NCBI GenBank assembly: GCA_951394045.1
Contig: OX595991.1
Span: 1,178,001 to 1,242,000 of the forward strand
DNA from: Nitzschia sp. DOCU1
Taxonomy: Eukaryota; Bacillariophyta; Bacillariophyceae; Bacillariales; Bacillariaceae
Length of the DNA stretch: 64,000 bases
Reading direction: 5' to 3'
Shown one piece after another: positions 1 through 10,885 of the stretch. The translations under genes were made by a program, and so were the position numbers. The notes beneath the pieces were generated by a model that was not told the DNA's origin, did no database searches, and saw nothing but the letters and a program-made list of their open reading frames with translations. Within the stretch, counting starts at the first letter, position 1. The number at the start of each line of letters is the position of its first letter.

Positions 1-1722
1 GACGAGTGAAGTAGTTTCGTCCAGTAGCGCAAGGATCCGAGGTAACAACGGGCATCTCCGGATGGAGGTAGTCCACAGCAAGCTTCTTGAGAGCCAATGC
101 ATCGGCAAGAACCATGGCACGTTCGTCCTCTTCCTCGTTGGACGTTGCAGAGGGGCGGGTGAAGTAGTTACGTCCAGAGATCATAGCATCCATCAACACG
201 GGTCGTTCCGGCATCAGGTAGTCCTGCGCTAGACGCTTCAATTCCATGGCATCGCTGAGTACATCTTCGCGTTCGTCCATTGCGTCTTCGTCTTCTTGCT
301 CCTCTGCGGAGAAACGAGAGAAGTAGTTTCGACCCATAGCAATGGCGTCGACTTCGACAGGGTTCTCCGGATGCAAGTAGTCCACTGCAAGTCTCTTGAG
401 CTTAGCCGCGTCCGCAAGGATCTGGGCCCGCTCATCCGCAACCTCTTCATCGTCGTACTCCACAGCAGAGGGACGGCTGAAGAAGTTGCGGCCCATGGCA
501 CATGGATCAGATGTCACAACCGGCTTCTCGGGGTGCAGGTAGTCAACTGCAAGCTTCTTGAGCTGAGCCGCATCCGCAAGGATCTGGGCCCGCTCGTCCG
601 CATCCTCTTCATCGTCGTACTCTACTGCAGAGGAACGGCTGAAGTAGTTGCGGCCCATGGCGCAAGGGTCAGAGGTCACAACCGGCTTCTCTGGGTGCAA
701 GTAGTCGACCGCAAGCTTCTTCAAGGCTTGAGCATCAGCCAAGATTCTGGCACGTTCCTCAGCCTCTTCGAAGTCCTCTTGTTCAGGTGCCGAAGGACGA
801 TCAAAGTAATTGCGGCACGATGCAAGTGCATCCTTCTCAACAGGGCGCTCGGGTTGCAGATAGTCTTGAGCAAGCCTCTTAAGTTCCGCCATGTCTTCGA
901 GGATCTCGTCGCGATCGTCCATGGTTTCTTCATCCTCGTATTCCTCAGCTGATGGACGAGTGAAGTAGTTTCGTCCTGTAGCGCAAGGATCCGAGGTAAC
1001 TACGGGCAACTCCGGATGGAGGTAGTCCACAGCAAGCTTCTTCAAAGCCTGAGCATCGGCAAGGATCTGGGCCCGTTCGGCGGCACCATCCTCGCCGTCG
1101 TATTCCTCAGCTGATGGACGAGTGAAGTAGTTTCGTCCGGTAGCGCAAGGATCCGAGGTAACAACGGGCATCTCCGGATGGAGGTAGTCCACTGCAAGCT
1201 TCTTGAGAGCCAATGCGTCAGCTAGGATCTGGGCCCGTTCAGCAGCGTCATCTTCGTCGTCGTACTCCAGGGCTGATGGACGGGTGAAGTAGTTGCGTCC
1301 CGTAGCACAAGGATCCGAGGTAACAACGGGCTTCTCCGGATGAAGGTAGTCTACTGCAAGCTTCTTGAGAGCCAACGCATCCGCAAGAACCATGGCTCGT
1401 TCCTCCTCTTCCTCGTTGGTAGGAGCCGACGGGCGAGTGAAGTAGTTACGTCCGAAACAAGCAGTGTCGACTTCTACTGGACCAGGTTCCATGTAGTCAA
1501 CAGCAAGCTTCTTCAAAGCCCGGGCTTCAGCAAGGATCATCGCTGCTTCCTCATCTTCCTCATGAGAAGTAGCTTCCGGGGCCGAAGGACGAGAGAAGTA
1601 GCACCTTGCTTTGGCAGTAGAGTCCACCACGACTGGTTTCTCGGGGCAAAGGAAAAACTCAGCCACTTTGCGAAGATTGCGAACATCCTCAAGGATCTGG
1701 AGGCGCTCGTTCCATTCCTCGT
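1..1722 (-). repeat. Coding tandem repeat array, 11 units of 153-162 bp
   Basis: The array lies inside the repeat-protein gene. Successive spacings are 153, 159, 159, 162, 162, 159, 162, 162, 153 and 156 bp. Some non-adjacent units are almost identical over about 75 bp, for example 4-80 and 1118-1194, while neighbours differ more. This suggests block duplication or gene conversion between units. Confidence 0.85.
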
Positions 1723-2033
1723 CTATCGTGTGAAAGATACCATACGCCAATTTAGATGGATTTCGTCAAAATGTGAAGAGACACCAGCAACACCTAACAG
1801 GAGATCTTACCTTCTTCGTCATCAGAATCAACGGACTCGTCGTCGGATTCGTCAGAATCGGTGTCGGAAGATACCGATGCATCTTCCTCATCGATGGAGA
1901 TCATATCGGGTTCTACAAGAACATTATCGCTAGTCGATTGTTTCCGTCCACTCTCACTACAAGGAGGAGCTTCCTGCTTCTGAGGATGCTCCTTGATCTC
2001 CGTAGTAGTGAGAGTGGACTGTTCGGATCCCAT
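1..2033 (-). CDS. Tandem-repeat acidic protein, 5' part (runs off window start)
   Basis: Two exons: 2033-1811 and 1722 to beyond base 1, joined across an 88-bp intron (1723-1810, GT-AG) that keeps phase. Exon 1 encodes 74 residues with an acidic Ser/Asp/Glu stretch. Exon 2 is a chain of 11 units of 51-54 residues. The unit consensus is roughly ERAQILADAxxLKKLAVDYL, then HPExPVVTSDPCAxGRNYF, then an acidic linker. The conserved NYF/CYF position recurs (plus strand) at 8, 161, 320, 479, 641, 803, 962, 1124, 1286, 1439 and 1595. All spacings are multiples of three, so the frame is kept throughout. The unit nearest exon 1 is the most divergent (RCYF). I do not recognise the function; regular charged, helix-prone units suggest a scaffold or binding array (inference). 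No signal peptide is visible. The 3' end lies outside the window. Confidence 0.8.
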
Positions 2034-3247
2034 GGTGGTTTGTTAGTTTGGTCAACGCTTTAGGTTACTCCTGACAGAAGTATTTGTTGGATTGTGGGAT
2101 TCCAAAGTAGCGAAACTCCATCGAAAAGCACAACAGCTGAGCGATGAAAAAGGATGTGTATTTGCTTGACATGGATTAGATGCCGACCCACGAACACGGG
2201 GATCTGACTTCACGACAGTACACACGTTTCAAGGAGAGCGAAAGACACGATTTACCATGGATTTGTCCTCCGATTGGATCCAAAACTTGCCCCTAATTAA
2301 TGCGCGTTGGTAAAATATTCTTAGTGTCATAAACTGCTCCAATGGTATCTTTTCAGGTGGAAACTCAGCGTTTACGCGCTAAATTCCCTTCAGAACCGTC
2401 AGATTTTTGGGTACGTCACATACGACTCGTCGGGGAGTTCTTCCCGCAAAGTGCGTATGGAATCTTGGTTGTTCGGCGAAGGAGTGTCGAAAAGATACAA
2501 ATCAGTTTCTTCATAGATCCCAGTACATTATTTACGCAATGTTGTCTTCGGCCTTTGTTTCACATGATTATGTTTGGGTTTCGCGATTCCTTTGTCAACT
2601 GTTGTCATCCCAGCTGATAGATTTGTGTCAACTGAGTTCGGCAGCGACAAAATACTGTTAAATCGTTGACAATTGAGGAACACAAGCCAGATTTATGGGT
2701 TTCGACCGTTGCGACCAATTACATAATGAAATGGTTTAACTGCGGTTATCAGAAGAGCGAATGAGGCAGAATTTGATGCCTTCTCATTTTTGTTCTGATT
2801 TCCGAACTTCGGGGGTATCTTTCAAAGCCGAACCCCGACGTTCGGAAAGTATCTTTCGGCTTCTCTATCGAAATCGGTGGAACGCACGATTGCAACCCGA
2901 TCCCTGAAGAGGCTTCGGGATGATGTCGGTATCAACCACTTCGTTCGTGTCAATCCGCCGTAGAAATAGTACCAGCTCCTATTGGTCAAAAGATACGCTT
3001 TTCGCGATCTTGCTGGTGTCAACGTACTTCCGCCACTTGTTGGAGCTTTGAGCGAGAACGAAGCGAGAAAGAACAATTGCATCGAACGAGAAACCCGATC
3101 GAAAGATCTCTTTTGACACAACAAACCATTCTGGTTCTTGTGGATCGGAATCATAAACTGAAATCTTTGGGATCAGCAACAGTTGAACCGAAGGCGAAAA
3201 AACAACAAGCACCTTTCTCGTTCCGACGACAAACAAACACTAACAAC
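2034..3247. other. Divergent intergenic region
   Basis: It separates the start codons of the repeat-protein gene (minus) and the small lysine-rich gene (plus), so it should hold both promoters. Short open frames occur but show no protein-like composition or splice-consistent extension. Nothing else was recognised. Confidence 0.5.
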
Positions 3248-3561
3248 ATGGCCAAAGCAAAAGGAGGAAAGAAGGAAGAAGAAGTCACACTCAACAAGTG
3301 AGTCCATCATTGATGCTGCAGAAATGCAGCGGCTTTATTGAAAGCAGCGTTCTGTCCGCGTTGCTTGTTTGCTGCTTCGACCGATTTCTAACCTGCTGTC
3401 TTTGCCTTCTGCCGCTTTACAGGAAGGACGCCAAGAAGGTCTCCAAACTCGAAGCACAAATCCCTTACCACGAAGGACGAGGAAACAAGGAAGAAGTTGA
3501 AAAGATAAAAGAGCAGATCGACGCCATTTGGGTCAAGGCTCGTGAGGCCGCTCTCGCCTAA
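3248..3561 (+). CDS. Small lysine-rich helical protein (62 aa)
   Basis: Exons 3248-3297 and 3423-3561 join across a 125-bp GT-AG intron (3298-3422), giving 62 residues. The start is the ATG in a good eukaryotic context (aacATGgcc). The N-terminus is basic (MAKAKGGKKEEE). The rest is a charged, probably helical segment around KLEAQIPYHEGRGNKEEVEK, ending IWVKAREAALA. There is no signal peptide or membrane segment. I do not recognise a named family; the shape resembles small conserved stramenopile proteins. The clean intron and strong charge pattern argue that it is real despite its size. Confidence 0.7.
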
Positions 3562-4320
3562 TTGAATTCTTGGGACAAATGTCACGGCGGTTTTGTGGCG
3601 TATGACTATAGAAGCTTGCTTATAGATTTGATTTTCCCCAGCTATTATTCACGGGCGTGCATAGACATTTAGTTGAAATTGCATTGGTTGCCGACCGAAT
3701 TACCTCCGGCGGCCGCCGAATTAATGTCGTTTGAGTTGTGGCAGAGGGTGAATGGGGATGGTATCTTTCATCGTTGGCTTCGTATCGGCGAGTGGGCGAT
3801 GCATGTACTTGGCATTCTCTTTCATGTACCACGTCAAAGGTCGCAGAAATAGAACCAAATGGGCTCAACCCTTGCTGAACGTGATGATGAGGTAAACACC
3901 AACTTGTCGAGGGTTAGTAATGGTCGTCGGTGGTAGTTAGCAGCTAACCTAGAGGTAGTTGCGAGGAAGGATTGTCCAGCGATCGCAATTTTAAGGTCAT
4001 TTTAGTCAAACCGTGCGGAATCATCCGGGAACCAAATGAATCACGTACCAGAATCTGCCGCCATGCATCGCGATCGGCCGCCAACAAGATCTTTTACTCC
4101 GATGGGAGTGCTGAGAAGATGATATCTTTGGGCTTTCGGGTAGATGTTCAGTCCAGATCGTGGATCTCTTGTCAATTAAAAATCGGACGCCAGCGGGGTT
4201 GACGTATTTCCTTTGCCACTCTGCGCCACTCTGCAAATGAATTGTCCAGACATCATACAAACAAGAGGCAGGCGAAGATCGGGTGATCCCATCCTCCTAA
4301 CGCAACGACCGTTAGATCTG
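3562..4320. other. Intergenic region between two plus-strand genes
   Basis: No gene was recognised. It contains a perfect 12-bp palindrome, CGGCGGCCGCCG, at 3707-3718. The 3' part should hold the promoter of the S28 peptidase gene. Confidence 0.4.
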
Positions 4321-5906
4321 ATGATTCGCGCTGTGTTGTTTTTGGTGCTTTTAGGCGTCGTACGGGGAGGCACACCTGCACCCGAGCAATTTTTTAAGGA
4401 ACAAATTGTGGATCATCTGAGCCAGGATGGACAATATGGTGGCAAGTTGTGGACCCAGCGTTACTACACGTGGGACAAGGAGTTCCAGGGACCAGGATTT
4501 CCTATCTTTGTCATTCTTGGCGGCGAGGGCAGTATCGAGCCTACCACCGGTTTGTTCTATCCATTTGTTACGCATCACTTGGCAAAGATCTTTGGCGCCT
4601 ATGTCATTGAACCAGAGCATCGATTTTACGGAAAATCTCAGCCAGTGTCATTGTTGGATAGCACCCAGTCTGGTCAAGATCCTCGAGTGGAGCTTTTCAC
4701 TTCCGAACAAGCGCTCCATGACGCGATACATCTGGTGAATTCCGTTAAGGAGACTCTTGGATGCTCCAAAGACAAATTCAGCAAGCAATATTGTCCCGTT
4801 TTGACCATTGGTGGTAGTTACCCTGGATGGCTTTCCGCCATGGCCCGCGTGGTATTTCCTCAGTACGTCGATATGGCCTATGCCGCAAGTGCTCCGATGG
4901 GATTCTATTCACAACAAGTTAATCAATACGATTACTACAATCTTATAACACGCGTGGCCGATGAAATGGTCGGAGGATGCGCCAATGCTGTGCGATTCAC
5001 CTTGTTGCAAGTGGAGACGGCAATATTGCTAGGGGGCTATGACGAGAGTGAGTTGGGAATTTGCCCTGGCTCGACGCCTTCCTACCTGCATCCAGAGGGA
5101 TACCACAACGACCTTCGTATGCTGGCAGATGAGTTCATGATGGTGGTCGAGTATACCTTTGCCAATGCCAACATGGCAAATTATCCACCTTCCAACACAA
5201 CCATGCTGCATACTGCCTGCCAGACATTTCTTTCGCAGCACGACAATGTTTTCGACAAAGTGAAGGAATTCCTCTCGTCGCACCTACCACCAAGTAATCA
5301 AGACTGTTGGGACTTTTCTGCCCAGCTACCAAGCGGCCGGAATGCAACCATCACCAGCGGAGACTGGTCCGGAGTAGGAACTGGCTCCGACGGTGAAAGC
5401 TGGTAAGTTTTGCGCAAGAAAGCGATTCTGTGTTATATGTTCTGATAGTCACGTCCTGCATCTCATGCTCGCAACTCACTATTCCCACCAGGGACTTTCA
5501 AACATGCACGTTGCTTGTCGAAGCGATCGGGATGTCCGAGGAATCAATGTTTCCTCCGCGAGATTGGAGCCTTAGATGGCTTAACGACCACTGTTACAGA
5601 CGCTTCGGTGTGACACCTAAGCCTTTCGACCTTGTTCAACGATGGAAGTTTGACAAATTGGTTGAGAACAATGTCACAAGAATATTATTCACCAATGGGT
5701 TAAAAGACGGCTGGTCCGTTGGTGGGGTTCAGAAGAATTTGTCGGAAAGTCTCATCGCAATCAATTTCCCGAATGGAGCACATCATTCGGACTTGTCTGG
5801 TAAGGGTCCTACTGATGAAGACTCAGATGACATCAAAAAAGGGTTTCTTGCAATTATCGAGATCATTGGAAGTTGGTTGGCGGATCTTCGGGCGTTGGAT
5901 AATTGA
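4321..5906 (+). CDS. Secreted serine carboxypeptidase, family S28 (prolyl carboxypeptidase-like)
   Basis: Exons 4321-5402 and 5492-5906 with an 89-bp intron give 498 residues, the usual size for S28. I chose ATG 4321 because it gives a signal peptide (MIRAVLFLVLLGVVRGG); upstream in-frame codons lack one. Family marks in order are the EQFFKEQIVDHL start of the mature domain, ILGGEGSIEP, EHRFYGKS, the nucleophile motif GGSYPG, FQTC directly after the splice junction, the NGLKDGW acid region and NGAHHSDL with the catalytic His. S28 enzymes remove C-terminal residues after proline or N-terminal dipeptides, in lysosomes or outside the cell. Here the likely site is the vacuole or exterior (inference). 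The splice join falls within the conserved S-W-D-F-Q-T-C block, which supports it. Confidence 0.93.
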
Positions 5907-7210
5907 ATGAAGCCAAATTGTAACATAGTGTGCCAGTAGAAACTTTTTGATCGGTTTGTATGCTTCATGCTAATAGAAACTGCAGTGGACATTTTGAGGA
6001 GATGAAGTCGTATCTTCTTCAATTTCATGTGCTTAGCCATATAACCAAAATAGCCTCTATCCGAAACTACCGACAACAGTGGCGATCATTTTTATGGATT
6101 CAACCACAACGACTCTCAATTGCTGCAAGTTGGATCCGATTGGATCTGACCTTTTCGCATTAGGCAAGGAATTGTCAGAGACTGATAATCCCGGTGTTAC
6201 GCCGGGCTCAAAGTTTTGGAGGGAAAAGAAATACAGCCAGCATACTTACCAGAATGACCAGTCTCATTGGTTGATTGTTGCCATTTCTCAGTTTGGAAAA
6301 AAGGATCAAGGAAAATCTTCCGCAGCGATCGACCGACCATGAACGAAGCCGTGCTAACCATGATCAAACATGGGAACATCTTTGTCCGAAATGATTTCTG
6401 CCATAGATCCTTGCAATAAAATGATATTCTAGTGGCCAAACAATAAAAGTCGCAAGCAAGATAGTCGGAGGACTTTGTTTTCTGAATCAATTTCAAGAAT
6501 CCGCGTACAAATCAGGGCAATCCATCGGCACAGCCATAATTTTCAGCGAAGGACAAGCTCTCCCTGACGAAATCCAAATGAGCGTAGGAAAAAATGACAA
6601 AGCAACACCATTCTCACGACGAGATGCCCAATTTTGTGGACGAAACGACCAAAATTGTTTCGTCGGACACAAGAAGGCTGGATAACAAGAAGATTTTTCC
6701 ATTGTCGTAGCATCCTTGATGACTTTCAACAAAAGCGAAATTGCATCGTCATGCATGGAATCTTTTTCGGCGGCAAATCCTGTCGAAAACGTTTGGGTCG
6801 ACGTCGGTAGGAGGTGTTGGCCAATGACCAACGTTGGATCTTTGCGCCAGCTGCTTTTTCTTTGTCCCAAAAGTGGACAGCTCATCTTTTGCGCGGGCGT
6901 GGTGCCGATTTTATGGCCAACGACGACTAATATTTATTTAGCCATTCTTTAATACAGAGTGATTCAGGGCATAAAATAGTCTCAAGCAACACGCACGTAC
7001 GTAAGTCATGTCGAAAAGGATGCGAAGACTTACGTTTGTACGATTTTGATGCCGACCACGTCGGGGCGGCCTAGAGCAATTGTACTATGGTGTACGCACG
7101 CGGCGTATCTCGACGAAGGATCTTTTCGTTTCCCCGACCAGTTGGGTTCGTAGACTGTCGAAATCCAATCTCTCTCACAACTCGTCAAGTCTTGTAATCG
7201 GAAAGTAATC
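5907..7210. other. Intergenic region upstream of plastid GAPDH
   Basis: The only notable open frame is an ATG-initiated 130-codon one on the minus strand (6885-6493). It matches no family I know and may be chance. The right end should contain the GAPDH promoter and 5' leader. Confidence 0.4.
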
Positions 7211-7419
7211 ATGAAGTTCTCTGCTGTTGCCCTTGTCGCCTCTGTCGGCTCTGCTGCCGCCTTCTCTGGATCCTCGTAAGTGTCCTGGAGTTCTTCATGG
7301 AAGCTTTGGATCGACGACGGCATTGGTCTCACTGTGTTTGTAATTTCAGCTTCTCTGGAACCTCCTTGAAGGCCGCCGCCTCCAATGATGCTTCCATGAC
7401 CATGGCCACCGGCATGGGT

Positions 7420-7469
<50 letters not shown>

Positions 7470-7980
7470 AGACAAAACCATTGCTTTGAAGGGAATCAAC
7501 GCTGGATCTGCCACCCCCGACTACATGGCCTACCAATACAAGTACGATACCATCCACGGAAAGGCCAAGCAAACCGTTGAGGTTGACGGAGACTTCCTTG
7601 TCCTTGACGGAAAGAAGATCCAGACCAGCCGATGCCGTGACCCCAAGGAAGTCGGCTGGGGAGCCCTCGGTGCTGACTACGTCTGCGAGTCCACCGGTGT
7701 TTTCTTGACCAAGGAAAAGGCCCAATCCATCATCGATGGTGGTGCCAAGAAGGTCATCTACTCCGCCCCTGCCAAGGATGACTCCCAAACCATTGTCATG
7801 GGTGTCAACCAAGGTGAATACGATGGATCTGAGAACTTCATCTCTTGCGCCTCGTGCACCACCAACGGACTTGCCCCCATGGTCAAGGCCGTCCACGACG
7901 AGTTCGAGATCGAAATGGCCCTCATGACCACCGTTCACGCCATGACCGCCACCCAAGCCGTTGTCGACTCCTCCTCCCGA

Positions 7981-8012
<32 letters not shown>

Positions 8013-8424
8013 AAACATCATTCCTTCTTCCACTGGTGCTGCCAAGGCCGTGACCAAGGTCATTCCTTCCTTGAAGGGAAAGCTTACCGGTATGGCTTTC
8101 CGTGTGCCTACCATCGATGTCTCCGTTGTTGACTTGACCGCCAAGTTGGTCAAGGAAACCACCTATGAGGAAATCTGCGCCCACATCAAGAAGATGTCCG
8201 AAGGTGAAATGAAGGGATTCCTTGGATACTCCGATGAACCCCTTGTCTCCACCGACTTCGAGGGTGACCTCCGATCGTCCATCTTCGACGCCGATGCCGG
8301 TATCATGCTCAACCCCCAATTCGTCAAGCTTGTTGCCTGGTACGATAACGAATATGGATACTCTGGCCGTGTTGTTGACTTGATGAAGCACGTCGCCATG
8401 GTTGATGCCAAGGTCAAGGCCTAA
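7211..8424 (+). CDS. GapC1: Plastid glyceraldehyde-3-phosphate dehydrogenase (GapC1 type)
   Basis: Exons 7211-7275 and 7350-8424 (74-bp intron) give 379 residues. The N-terminus is a signal peptide ending SAAA|FSG followed by a Ser/Ala transit peptide, the plastid bipartite presequence of diatoms. The Rossmann start is [11 protein letters not shown] (residues 45-55). The position after strand 2 reads INAGS rather than an Asp, which fits NADP(H) use. The catalytic Cys is C191 in SCASCTTN and the His is H218. It catalyses the Calvin-cycle reduction of 1,3-bisphosphoglycerate; diatoms use this GapC1 enzyme in place of GapA/B (known). Odd points are an extra Cys at 188 where most GAPDHs have Asn, and WYDNEYGYS where Trp is usual before GYS. 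Strong codon bias suggests high expression and explains the long antisense open frames. Confidence 0.95.
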
Positions 8425-8688
8425 ATTGACTTTCGACTGTAGACTTACGCTATTCGCGAGCGAGCGAACGAATGAACTATATTTCTAGTAGATCCCTGAC
8501 CTTCCTGTAAACTCCCATTACGACTTTCATTCTCAGCCTGAGTAGAATCTAGTCTAATGCACAGTTTATGGTGCAATTAAAAAATTAGTTGCAAGTCTCA
8601 AGTTGATTTCGTCTATCAACTACTGCAGGCCCGCGAGAAATGTTCTCCAGAATGTGCTGCATACGTCGTTTCTAAGAACCTTTATTTT

Positions 8689-10344
8689 TCACAGCCCGAG
8701 GTCCTTTTTCAATCTGTCGAATTCTTCATCTACCTTCAGCTCTCGTAGCCGTCTCTTATCTTTTTCTTGCTTGTTTTCGTACGACCCAGACGTACGCCGA
8801 TGGGGTGGAACATTCGAATTTGCAGAATTGGCGGTGCTGCGTATCGAAGTGGAAGTGGGGCTCCCCGGAGAAGTCGTGGAGGCAGTCGATTGCCTGGTGT
8901 CGCTACTACCTGGAGATCCAGCAGAAGATGACCGTGATGAAGCCCGGGTAGGCTCCGGTTGTGGGTGTGCTGTTTGCCGAGAGCCACTACTCGATGAAGC
9001 GCTACTCGTAGACGGACTACGCTGTGATCTTTGACGGCCTGATCCCCGACGCCCGTAGGTCGATGAGCCAAAACTCTCATTCATCCAAGCATCTTCATCA
9101 CCCTTCGGTGCTTGCTGCGACCTGGAAGAAAAGTCTGACGAGGCAGAACTGCTCGACGATGAAGTTGAAGAGGTTGGGTCAGCCGTCGACGACGAATAGG
9201 ACGACGCTGCGGACCCTGAGGACCCCGCTTCGCTTTTGATATCGTCCCAAGTAGAACGGCTGCTTCTACTACTTCCATAAGGATCTCTGCCACCACTAGT
9301 CAGCAATTCTTTGTATCGAGTTTGCAAAGACAAAAGGCGTTTCTGTGCCTTTTTCACGTATCCCTGCACGACCTCCTTGCGAGCTTCAAGTTCGGCTAGG
9401 GATTCTTCCAATTCAATCTTGTCCATGTACCGGCTCGTCACTTTGGCTTTGGCAGTCGTGGTGAGAATTTCATCGTTGATATCACTCAACTTCGATTTCA
9501 ACTGCTGAACTACCAATTCAGTGTCATCCAATTCGTTTCGAACATCATCTAAAGAACCCGTTTGCAACAGAATCCGAAGTTCCGAGTCGTCGCTACTAGC
9601 ACCGTATCCGTCGACATTGCCTTCCAGAAAATCAATAAAATCTCGGAAGATATTGGCACCTCCACCCAGACCGGCAGCTCCAGCAGCAGCACCCACAAAT
9701 AGATCGGACAAGATTTTTTCAAAAGAATCGCCATTGGTGTCGTAGTCTTCTTCTTTGTATTTGGGCATGAAATCTGTCCAGTCAACTTCGCCATTCGTCG
9801 TACCACCTGAAGAGGTCGAGGAGTACGCCCCACTTCGACGATGGGGAGGTGTCCACCCCGATCCTCCAGATGTCGTGCTAGACGAAGAAGAAGTAGGGCC
9901 ATATGTGGCATCGTTTTGACGCTTGCCACTCAACACTTCGTACGCCCAGTTGATTTTGGCAAAACGATCACTGGCTATCTTCTTTTCCTCTGGAGTACTG
10001 TCCTTGGTGGTGGCTACATCAGGGTGGTATTGTAGTGCCATTCGTTTGTAGGCTCGTTTGATGACTTTCTTGTCGGACGTCGGCTCGTCGAGTCCGAGCA
10101 CTTGAAATGGATCATTGGAATCCAAATTAAGACGCAGCGGCCATGGTGATCGTCGGCGTTGTCGAAAATGCCACTGACGGCATTGAAAGCAGACGAAGCC
10201 CGGTGAAATTCTCGAAACCGGGTAAAAAGGTGGACGAGAAGCTCGATAACCTGACGGCGACACTAAGGCATGGGCATCTTGAAGAAGAAACCATGCCGCG
10301 ATGGCGAGGATTGCTTGTCCACCCATGTTCCGCGCGAGAATCAT
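8689..10344 (-). CDS. J-domain (DnaJ-like) protein, probably organelle-targeted
   Basis: Single exon, 551 residues from ATG 10344; ATG 10326 (MGGQAILAIAAW) is an alternative start. Both give a hydrophobic N-terminal segment ending near DAHAL, followed by a basic stretch, so a plastid or ER presequence is likely (inference). The J domain spans about 78-145: DPFQVLGL, RAYKRMALQYHPDV with HPD at 107-109, then KINWAYEVLSG. A Gly/Ala segment, a coiled-coil stretch and a long Ser/Thr-rich low-complexity tail follow, ending in a charged helix (RRLRELKVDEEFDRLKKDLGL). J proteins stimulate Hsp70 ATPase; there is no DnaJ zinc finger or C-terminal substrate domain, so the client role is specialised. It shares a 541-bp promoter region with the divergent TMBIM-like gene. 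Confidence 0.88.
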   Translation of the reverse strand: MILARNMGGQAILAIAAWFLLQDAHALVSPSGYRASRPPFYPVSRISPGFVCFQCRQWHFRQRRRSPWPLRLNLDSNDPFQVLGLDEPTSDKKVIKRAYKRMALQYHPDVATTKDSTPEEKKIASDRFAKINWAYEVLSGKRQNDATYGPTSSSSSTTSGGSGWTPPHRRSGAYSSTSSGGTTNGEVDWTDFMPKYKEEDYDTNGDSFEKILSDLFVGAAAGAAGLGGGANIFRDFIDFLEGNVDGYGASSDDSELRILLQTGSLDDVRNELDDTELVVQQLKSKLSDINDEILTTTAKAKVTSRYMDKIELEESLAELEARKEVVQGYVKKAQKRLLSLQTRYKELLTSGGRDPYGSSRSSRSTWDDIKSEAGSSGSAASSYSSSTADPTSSTSSSSSSASSDFSSRSQQAPKGDEDAWMNESFGSSTYGRRGSGRQRSQRSPSTSSASSSSGSRQTAHPQPEPTRASSRSSSAGSPGSSDTRQSTASTTSPGSPTSTSIRSTANSANSNVPPHRRTSGSYENKQEKDKRRLRELKVDEEFDRLKKDLGL

Positions 10345-10885
10345 GCCGACGAATTCAGCTCACCCGCCTCGACTTGTTTCTTCGGTTTCTTGTCAACTGA
10401 GACTACTTCCAACTATTAGGGTGATTGAGCTTGTTTTGGGTCACTTTTATAACGTATCGTGGGGTCCCGAAGTACTGAATGACTTCGTGATGGTCGATGA
10501 CACGAACGATGGTTGTGTGTTTTGGCACTGAGTCTCGACTTTCGTCGTGGCGTATTCGTTGGGCGAGAGAGAGAGATTTTGGTTCGTGCTTTTTGGCGGG
10601 AAATCAAAAAGTGATGACGTGTCGAATTAGAGGTGTCAAATCCAATGAATCAAAACGCTCGAAATTTTTTCCAACACCGCGATCGTGTCCTTGCTCGAGG
10701 GATCATGGTGATTTGGATTTCGGAGACTGTCGAAGCATACACTCGACATCACCGCTGTTGTCACCACCTAGGGTCACAGTATTTGCAGCACACCATTTTG
10801 ATCAACTTCAGATCTTAATCGTGGAAGCGGATCATCTAAGTGAAGAAGAAGTTGGTCGTTTCCCGACAATTCAGTGCGAGACAAC
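10345..10885. other. Divergent promoter region
   Basis: It lies between the J-protein start (minus) and the TMBIM-like start (plus). A short GA run (gagagagaga) lies near 10565. No gene or other signal was recognised. Confidence 0.4.

Noticed and set aside
296..952. 218-codon plus-strand open frame with repeats
   Set aside because: Mirror of the repeat array; the minus frame has the conserved aligned units, an upstream exon and a proper intron.
1..1722. Regular repeats as a CRISPR array
   Set aside because: Units are about 159 bp, coding, imperfect and in frame, without short repeats and unique spacers.
6493..6885. 130-codon ATG open frame, minus strand
   Set aside because: No domain, no neighbour context, no splice extension; kept only as a note in the intergenic entry.
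7030..8391. 453-codon open frame on the minus strand
   Set aside because: It is antisense to plastid GAPDH; strong codon bias of highly expressed genes removes stops on the opposite strand. The translation is Gly/Val/Asp-rich without domains.
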